A stretch of DNA of 5,636 bases from an uncultured Cyanobium sp. (GTDB lineage Bacteria > Cyanobacteriota > Cyanobacteriia > PCC-6307 > Cyanobiaceae), in the NCBI GenBank assembly GCA_937919075.1, contig CALFOF010000285.1, positions 1-5,636 of the forward strand, read 5' to 3'. The position numbers and the translations under genes are program-made. Positions 1 to 5,636 of the stretch are shown here, one piece after another; position 1 is the stretch's first letter; each line of letters begins with the position of its first letter. The notes under the pieces are model-generated. The model was not told the DNA's origin, made no database searches, and saw only the letters and a program-made list of their open reading frames with translations.

Positions 1-1028
1 AGGTCACCACCATGATCAAGGGCCCGGGGGGTGGTTTCACCGAGAGCGAGGCCGTCGATCATCTGGGTGGCTCCGAGCCACTGGTGCTGCTCCACCGCCC
101 CTTGGGCCACATAAGGCAGCACGGCATAGGCACCACCGAAGCTGAACACGGCCACGCGGCTGAAGAAGCGGGCCATCGTGGCCAACAGTCCGTCCCAGCC
201 ACCGATGCCGCTCACCAACGCCAGCGGCAACGCCAGCGCGGCGAGCCCGGCCAGCAGGATCAGGGCCAGCCGGCGGCGATCAAAGCGGGCATGGGCGGGC
301 GTGGGCGTGTCGTCGCCATGCAATGGGGGACGTTCAGCGAGGGGCGTGTGGGCGGTGCTGGTGGATGTGCCTTGCCCAGGAGCAGCAGAAGGGGCATGGC
401 TGGTCCGGCGGGGTGGGCTGAACAGCTGGGGACGCCAGCGACCGCCGAGCCAGCCGAGCAGGGCCGCCGTGGAGAGAATCACGGGAAAAGGGAGCCGCAG
501 CAGGGTGAGGCCGGCGAAGGCAAGCACGGCCAGCGCCAGCAACACCGGGTTGTGCAGGGTGCGGCGGCCCAGCCGCCAGGCCGCCTGAATCACGATCGCC
601 GTCACGGCCGGCTTGAGTGCCCAGAACACCGAAACCAGCAGCGGCAGCTGCCCCCAGATGGCGTACACCGCCGACAGCAGCAGCAGCAACAGCAGTGAGG
701 GCAGGATGAACAGGCTGCCCGCCACCAGAGCGCCGGGGATGCCGTGCAGCAGCCAGCCGATGTAGGTGGCCAGTTGCTGCGCTTCCGGCCCCGGCAGCAC
801 CATGGCGTAGTTGAGCGCGTGCAGAAAGCGCCGCTCCGAGAGCCAGCGACGCCGCTCCACCACCTCGCTGTGCATCAGCGCCACCTGCCCCGCCGGCCCA
901 CCAAAGCTGATCAGCCCCAGCTCCAGCCAGTAGCGGGCGGCCTCTGCGAAGGCCACCGGCCGGTGGCTGGAGGCTGGCGCAGCAGAGGGTTCTGCGGCGG
1001 GATCGGACGGCTTGGCGCTTGGAGTCAC
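1..1028 (-). CDS. chrA: Chromate efflux transporter ChrA (long-chain, two-domain), 3' end outside window, frameshifted near the edge
   Basis: Inner-membrane chromate/sulfate-type efflux protein of the CHR family, which expels chromate from the cytoplasm. Reading the minus strand from a GTG at 1028, the first CHR domain shows the family signatures SFGGPAGQ and LPGPEAQQLATYIGW. A hydrophobic helix-rich stretch follows, then a Pro/Ser/Thr-rich linker at about residues 205-248. The second CHR half contains FSFGGAYAVLPYV and MIDGLALGETTP. About 340 codons are visible, and the rest of the second domain lies beyond position 1. In the frame used, GETTP is followed by nonsense (RALDHGGD). Removing one base from the G6 run at 26-31 (C6 on the coding strand) restores GETTPGPLIMVV, the expected family motif, so the gene carries a +1 shift or the sequence carries an error there. 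The start is uncertain: an in-frame TTG at 1043 is the alternative, and neither has a clear ribosome binding site. The gene is divergent from the P-II side of the window. Confidence 0.9.
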   Translation of the reverse strand, partial: MTPSAKPSDPAAEPSAAPASSHRPVAFAEAARYWLELGLISFGGPAGQVALMHSEVVERRRWLSERRFLHALNYAMVLPGPEAQQLATYIGWLLHGIPGALVAGSLFILPSLLLLLLLSAVYAIWGQLPLLVSVFWALKPAVTAIVIQAAWRLGRRTLHNPVLLALAVLAFAGLTLLRLPFPVILSTAALLGWLGGRWRPQLFSPPRRTSHAPSAAPGQGTSTSTAHTPLAERPPLHGDDTPTPAHARFDRRRLALILLAGLAALALPLALVSGIGGWDGLLATMARFFSRVAVFSFGGAYAVLPYVAQGAVEQHQWLGATQMIDGLALGETTPRALDHGGD

Positions 1029-1440
1029 GGCGTGCAGGCTCAACTTGATGCTGCGAGCTGATGGTGGCTCATGCAGGCGCCGGCTGCCGGTGTGCCGCTT
1101 GTCACGAATGGCTGGCCATTTCTGGCAATCGGTTGTCCTTGCTACGGGAAGGGTGCAAAGGCGGACACAAGCTGCTGGTTCCGTGGTGGAAACCACCGAT
1201 CCGTATGTCTCAGATCCCACCGTCTGAAGAGGGGTGGCCTGGCCAGGGAGCGATGTCTCAGGTGCGCGTTGCCTTGGCTTCGGAGACGCCCTTTGGTCGG
1301 CGGACGACACCGGCGTTCACGCTTTCCTGCTGGTGTGCGGGAGTAGGCGGAACGCTCGATCTGCGGCCGTGAATCTCCCCTTGCGGCAGAAACGTTCCCG
1401 GGTTCAACGGCATGCCTTGGTGTTGAAGTTGGTTCTGATC
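1029..1440. other. Spacer upstream of chrA with no convincing gene
   Basis: This stretch of about 410 bases is open in several frames on both strands, but none of the translations resembles a known family or has a good start. It should hold the chrA promoter, reading leftwards, but I cannot point to a confident -35/-10 pair. One small perfect hairpin is visible at 1185-1197: GGTGG, loop AAA, CCACC. No T-tract follows it on either strand, so I do not call it a terminator. Confidence 0.4.
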
Positions 1441-1743
1441 ATGAGCTCTCTCCCACAGGCTCTCTTTACCGCCATGGCGATGCGCGCACGGGTGGTGCTT
1501 CGTTCACTGCCGGCGATGCCTTCACCGGTTGTGCTTCAACGCCTGAGTGCGGGGCATTGGCAGATCGTCAGCCGATCGTGCTGGCTGACCCAGCCCCACC
1601 CCGATCTGGCTGCCCGTGTTGTTGCTTGTGCCACCAGCATGGAACTGATCAAAATCATCGACGCGATCGATTGTTTCATCATGAAGGGCCTCACTGTGAG
1701 AGAGCATCCCCCCATGAAAGCTGTTGGTGACCCGTGGCAGTAA
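1441..1743 (+). CDS. Possible small hypothetical protein (100 aa)
   Basis: I do not recognise this protein. It opens with ATG as MSSLPQALFTAMAMR and ends with a TAA at 1741-1743. The composition is plausible for a soluble protein of about 11 kDa. The middle contains HWQIVSRSCWLTQPHPDL, and an amphipathic-looking stretch, MELIKIIDAIDCFIMKGL, lies near residues 62-79. It has three cysteines. The codons are of ordinary high-GC type, and a hairpin begins three bases after the stop, which weakly supports a real gene. The frame stays open upstream to 1234, so a longer form is possible, but the extra N-terminal part is Arg-rich and looks non-coding. No clear Shine-Dalgarno sequence precedes 1441. 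It could also be a chance reading frame. Confidence 0.4.
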   Translation: MSSLPQALFTAMAMRARVVLRSLPAMPSPVVLQRLSAGHWQIVSRSCWLTQPHPDLAARVVACATSMELIKIIDAIDCFIMKGLTVREHPPMKAVGDPWQ

Positions 1744-1745
1744 TC

Positions 1746-1779
1746 AGCAGCAATTGGCAGGATCTGAGTGGTTGCTGCT
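1746..1779 (+). terminator. Hairpin directly after the hypothetical gene, possible terminator
   Basis: A perfect 8-bp inverted repeat, AGCAGCAA at 1746-1753 and TTGCTGCT at 1772-1779, encloses an 18-nt loop whose first bases can add G-U pairs. It starts three bases after the stop codon at 1743. The nearest T-tract (TTTTT at 1802-1806) is more than 20 bases further on, so it is not a classical intrinsic terminator. It may be a 3'-end stabilising or weak termination structure. Confidence 0.35.
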
Positions 1780-2563
<784 letters not shown>

Positions 2564-2620
2564 CGCCCTGATCACGGGGGTGAGCCTACGATCCCTCTCT
2601 GAACGCGTCTGAGCGGAGCC

Positions 2621-4516
2621 TTGACCAACGATCCACGCGGATCAGGCACCCAGTCGCTCAGGCGCCTGCTGGTTGGAGCCCCGCTTCCCACCAGCGCCCA
2701 CGCCGAAGAACCTCACCAACGCCGAAGCTCTCGCCATCCTCAGCTCCGACGCCCTCTCCTCAGTGGCTTATGTCACTCAGGAGATTGTTCTGGTGCTGGG
2801 CATGGCTGGTGCCGCCGCCTTGCCGCTCACCCTGCCGATCACAGGCTTGATCGTGGCGCTGACGCTGGTGGTGGCGATCAGCTACCGGCAAACCATCAAG
2901 GCCTATCCCCATGGCGGCGGCTCCTACCGGGTGTCACACGACAACCTCGGTGTGATCCCCGGCCTCTGTGCCGCCGCTTCGCTGTCGATCGATTACGTGC
3001 TCACCGTGGCGGTGAGAGTGGCAGCCGGCATCGCCGCACTCACCTCCTAGTTTCCCCCAGCTCGGCCCGCTGCGCGAACCGTTGTGCCTGGTGGCGGTGG
3101 GTTTACTGATGCTCGCCAACCTGCGCGGGGTGCGATCCACCGCCCGCCTGCTCAGCCTGCCCACCTTTCTGTTCATGGGGGCGGTGTTCACCCTGGTGGT
3201 GGCTGGACTGATCAAGTGGAGCCAGGGGTCGCTCACCGCTGTGCCGCTGGCGGAGCAGAGCCGCCTGCTCAACAGCGAGCACGGCGCCTCGCTGGCGGCG
3301 TTGGGGCCGGTGCTGCTGATGCGCGCCTTCAGCTCCGGCTGCGCCGCCCTCACCGGTATCAAAGCGATCAGCGACAGCGTGATGGCGTTCAAGCCGGTGG
3401 AGTGGCGCAACGCCCGCCGCGTGCTCACCGTGATGGTGATCCTGCTGGCGTTGATGTTCAGCGGCATCAGCGCTCTGGCCACCGAGCTGGGCCTGGTGGC
3501 ACAAGACACCGGTCCCACGCTCCTCTATCAGTTTGGGGGAGCTCATCTTCGGCAATGGGCCGCTCTTGCTGCTGTTGCAGCTCACCACCCTGTTGATCCT
3601 GTTGCTGGCTGCCAACACCGCCTTCGCGGATTTCCCTCGCCTGACCGCCTTCCTCGCCCAGGACGGCTTCATGCCCCGCCAGCTGGCCTCCCTCGGCGAC
3701 CGGCTGGTGTTCACCAACGGCATCGTGCTGCTGAGCAGCTTTGCGGCGCTGCTGCTGCTGGTGTTCGACGGCAGTGTCAGCCGCTTGATCGCGCTCTACG
3801 CCGTGGGCGTGTTCGCCAGCTTCACGCTCTCGCAGGCGGGCATGGTGGTGCATTGGTGGAAGCGGCGCCGCGCTGCCGAGAGCTGGCGGGGCAAGGCGCT
3901 GGTGAACGGCCTGGGCTGCCTGGTCACCGGGGTGGTCTGCGGCGTGTTGCTGTTCAGCAAGTTCACCGAGGGGGCCTGGCTGGTGGTGCTGGGCGTGCCG
4001 CTGCTGGTGAACCTGTTTCTGGCGATCAAGGCCCACTACGGCCGCATGGCCCGCCGCCTGGATCTCGATCCCGGCGCCCCGCTCAGCTTGCCGCCAGCTC
4101 CTGAGCAGGGCGGCGCCCCGGTGGTGGTGCTGGTGGGCGCGCTCAACCGCGGCAGCGCCGAAGCGGTGCGGTATGCCCGCAGCATCGCCGGGCCGTTGGT
4201 GGCGGTGCACGTGGATCTCGATGGCAGCGGCGCTGAAGCGTTCCGCCAGCACTGGAACCAGACGCTGCCCCAGGTGCGCCTGGAGGTGCTGCCCTCCACT
4301 TATCGCTCGTTGGTGAACCCGGTCACTTCCTTTGTGCAGCGCTTCGAAGCGGAGCACAGCAAAGATCCCGCCAGCTTCTGCACCGTGGTGCTGCCCGTGT
4401 ACGTCACGCGGCGCCCCTGGGAGAAGCTGCTGCACAACCAATCGGCGCTGAATCTGCGCCGGGCCTTGCGCAATGGCGGCACCCGTGTGGTGACCACCGT
4501 GGGCTTCTATCTCTAG
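2621..4516 (+). pseudogene. KimA-type APC-superfamily potassium permease, broken into three frames
   Basis: Remnant of an inner-membrane transporter of the KUP/KimA branch of the APC superfamily; B. subtilis KimA (YdaO) is a high-affinity K+/H+ symporter. A TTG start at 2621 gives LRRLLVGAPLPTSAHAE in frame 2. The protein then continues in frame 3 (LTNAEALAILSSDALSSVAY to VAAGIAALTS, about 2706-3047), frame 1 (FPQLGPLREP to TLLYQFG, about 3052-3537) and frame 2 again (ELIFGNGPLLLLLQ to the TAG at 4516). The repaired product is about 630 aa, the family length, with about 12 hydrophobic helices. The cytosolic C-terminal domain starts near 4110 and carries AVHVDLD, YRSLVNP and LLHNQSAL. Remembered KimA potassium-site equivalents D36 (2748), Y43 (2769), D117/Y118 (2991-2996), T230 (3352) and Y377 (3797) are kept. 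S125 is Arg (3015-3017) and E233 is Lys (3361-3363). Probably co-transcribed with the P-II gene. Sequencing error could explain the indels, but less easily the two substitutions. Confidence 0.85.
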
Positions 4517-4544
4517 GGCCCGCTCTTTGACCGCTGTAAACCCG

Positions 4545-4565
4545 CTCTGAGCCCACTCTGAGCCC
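4545..4565 (+). repeat. Short direct repeat between the permease and the GAP-family gene
   Basis: CTCTGAGCCC occurs at 4545-4554 and again at 4556-4565, an 11-bp period in the 114-bp spacer. A partial third copy (GCTCTTTGACC) lies just upstream near 4522. It is probably a local tandem duplication with no assigned function. No clear terminator was found in this spacer. Confidence 0.4.
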
Positions 4566-4630
4566 GCCAAAATCTCCCTACCCTCGACAGCAGCGCATTC
4601 AGCGGCTTCGATCCCATTACGTTCCTTTCT

Positions 4631-5368
4631 TTGCTTTCTCCTGCTCTGATCGCCCCTACCACTCACCTCAGCCCTGGGGCGTTGTTCAGTCAGTCGTCGC
4701 TTTTCGGCTTCGGGATCGCCTTCAGCCCCTTGCACATCGCCGTCGTGGCACTGCTGTTGCTGGGCCCTTTTCCGCTGCGACGTTCCTTCGCCTATGTGAG
4801 CGGCTGGGCGATGGCCAACGGTCTGGCGATTCTGGCCCTGATGCTGGTGGGGGATCGCTTCTCCCTGGCCCTCAACCACGGCGAACAGGGGCAGGTGGCG
4901 ATTGATCTGGTGGGGGCCGTGGCCCTGCTGGGCATCGGCCTGTTCCAACTCACCCCGGCGGCCGAGCTGGGCCAGGAGGGCATGGCAGTGCGGCTGCTCA
5001 ACCAGCTGCCCGATGTGCGCACACCGCTGCTGGTGCTGATCGGTGCCACCAGCGCCCTGCTCACGCCTGAAAACCTGGTGTTCTATCTCAAGGAAGCGGG
5101 TCTGCTGCTGGTGAACCAGCCGGGCGTGAGCCGTGATCTGGAGCTCACCGGGGTGTTCGTGCTGGTGGCCAGCTCACTGCTGCTGCTGCCGCCGCTGGCC
5201 TGGATCGCCACCGGTGGCGGCATCCGCGAGCCGCTGCTGCAGGTGGAGGGCTGGCTGGTGCACCGGGCCGAATGGGTGGTGGGCGTGCTGGCCCTGCTGA
5301 TCAGCACCTACCTGGCCTGGGAGGGCTTGCACGGCCTGTGGCTGCTGCGTGGCGCCGCGCCGCTGTGA
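4631..5368 (+). CDS. GAP-family (Sap/LysE-superfamily-like) six-helix membrane protein
   Basis: Integral inner-membrane protein of 245 aa resembling the GAP family (named after mycobacterial glycolipid/peptidoglycolipid addressing proteins), a relative of LysE-type exporters. The cyanobacterial substrate is unknown. Six hydrophobic segments are visible at about residues 24-46 (GFGIAFSPLHIAVVALLLL), 54-74 (SGWAMANGLAILALML), 88-107, 131-154 (with TPENLVFYLKEAG after it), 174-195 and 214-236. The near-N-terminal AFSPLHI element and the proline-containing loop after TM1 are typical of the family. The first start is a TTG at 4631 giving a short Ser/Pro/Thr-rich leader. A TTG at 4682 is a credible alternative, since it lies just before TM1 and after a GGGGCG stretch. 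The reading frame is intact, unlike the neighbouring permease. It is convergent with the FAS1 gene, stop to stop, with 26 bp between. Family assignment is by recall, not a search. Confidence 0.75.
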   Translation: MLSPALIAPTTHLSPGALFSQSSLFGFGIAFSPLHIAVVALLLLGPFPLRRSFAYVSGWAMANGLAILALMLVGDRFSLALNHGEQGQVAIDLVGAVALLGIGLFQLTPAAELGQEGMAVRLLNQLPDVRTPLLVLIGATSALLTPENLVFYLKEAGLLLVNQPGVSRDLELTGVFVLVASSLLLLPPLAWIATGGGIREPLLQVEGWLVHRAEWVVGVLALLISTYLAWEGLHGLWLLRGAAPL

Positions 5369-5394
5369 TTCCAGCGGGGATTGCCCAGGCTGGT

Positions 5395-5636
5395 TCAACC
5401 CGGCAGCATCACCCGGTTGATCACGTGCACGATGCCGTTGTCGCAGACGATGTCGGCGGAGAGTACGGAGGCATTCTTCACTTCAAAGGGCTCGGCGCAG
5501 CGGATCGGAATCGCGGCGCCTTCCAGGCTTTCCCAGCTGGCTTGCTCCACCAGCTCGCTGCGGCTGTAGGCGCCGGAGAGCACATGGAACTTGAGGATGC
5601 ACGCCAGCTGGGGCGGATTGTCCACCAGCGTTTGCA
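5395..5636 (-). CDS. Fasciclin (FAS1) domain protein, C-terminal part, start outside window
   Basis: The visible 79 codons are the C-terminal half of a FAS1 (fasciclin/beta-Ig-H3) domain, a fold used by secreted or surface-attached adhesion-type proteins. The translation begins QTLVDNPPQLACILKFHV, matching the H1 region of FAS1 (pattern L..ILK.HV..G.Y). It continues SGAYSRSELVE and ends with ADIVCDNGIVHVINRVMLPG, matching the H2 region (DI...NGVIHVID.VLLP) that closes the domain. The stop is TGA (complement of 5395-5397), immediately after the domain, so nothing follows it. The frame continues past 5636, where the N-terminal half and probably a signal peptide should lie. Two cysteines (in LACIL and PIRCAEPF) plus one in IVCDNG are present in this part. 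Adhesion or extracellular function is inferred from the family. Confidence 0.9.
   Translation of the reverse strand, partial: QTLVDNPPQLACILKFHVLSGAYSRSELVEQASWESLEGAAIPIRCAEPFEVKNASVLSADIVCDNGIVHVINRVMLPG

Noticed and set aside
12..698. Plus-strand open frame of 228 codons over chrA
   Set aside because: It is the antisense shadow of chrA. The product is Gln/Arg/Gly-rich and ends in a polyglutamine made by the antisense of Leu codons.
1061..1372. Possible c-type heme motif CAACH in a 103-codon frame upstream of chrA
   Set aside because: A single CxxCH in an otherwise unrecognisable frame, with no signal peptide, axial methionine context or homologous surroundings. Likely chance.
2564..2620. 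ydaO-type c-di-AMP riboswitch or terminator between the P-II gene and the permease
   Set aside because: The 57-bp gap is too short for that riboswitch, and its only dyad (around TGATCA at 2570-2575) is broken and has no T-tract.
3041..3048. CACCTCCT, identical to the anti-Shine-Dalgarno end of 16S rRNA
   Set aside because: It is inside the permease coding sequence (ACC-TCC after a Leu codon) and no other 16S sequence surrounds it. Coincidence.
3030..3055. prfB-like programmed +1 frameshift at TCC-TAG-T in the permease
   Set aside because: No upstream Shine-Dalgarno-like stimulator at the needed distance, no reason for recoding in a transporter, and two other lesions would also have to be bypassed.
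3467..4948. A 493-codon minus-strand open frame across the permease end and the start of the GAP-family gene
   Set aside because: Its translation is rich in Gln, His, Arg and Ala with low-complexity runs, typical of the antisense of high-GC, Leu-rich membrane-protein genes. The plus strand holds clear conserved proteins.

Overview
The window is GC-rich, gene-dense bacterial DNA. It most resembles a high-GC picocyanobacterium of the Synechococcus/Cyanobium type. This is a moderate-confidence inference from the gene mix (long-chain ChrA, a P-II regulator, a KimA-type APC permease, a GAP-family membrane protein and a FAS1 protein) and from starts that use TTG/GTG with little or no Shine-Dalgarno sequence. 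No RNA gene, CRISPR array, insertion sequence or complete mobile element was seen.

Layout. (1) 1-1028, minus strand: chrA, a two-domain chromate efflux transporter running off the left edge, with a +1 frameshift in a G6 run just inside that edge. (2) 1029-1440: AT-richer spacer with no convincing gene. (3) 1441-1743, plus: a possible small hypothetical protein (100 aa) followed at once by a hairpin. (4) 1744-2224: about 480 bp without a convincing gene, probably the regulatory region of the P-II gene. (5) 2225-2563, plus: an intact P-II protein with an unusual T-loop (Ala at 49). (6) 2621-4516, plus: a KimA-type potassium/APC permease split over three reading frames by three lesions, with two probable potassium-site residues also replaced by basic ones. 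(7) 4631-5368, plus: an intact six-helix GAP-family membrane protein. (8) 5395-5636, minus: the C-terminal part of a FAS1 (fasciclin) protein running off the right edge.

Most interesting points. The permease is almost perfectly reconstructable: a frame change at each of three points restores a product of about 630 residues co-linear with Bacillus subtilis KimA as I remember it. The site equivalent to Ser125 is Arg and the site equivalent to Glu233 is Lys, which homopolymer indel error would not explain and which argues for genuine decay. On the other hand, chrA carries the same type of +1 lesion in a homopolymer, so sequencing error must be excluded first. The P-II gene directly upstream lacks the Ser49 phosphorylation site of classical cyanobacterial P-II and differs at other remembered NAGK-contact positions. 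It may therefore be a second, specialised P-II, possibly once paired with the adjacent transporter.
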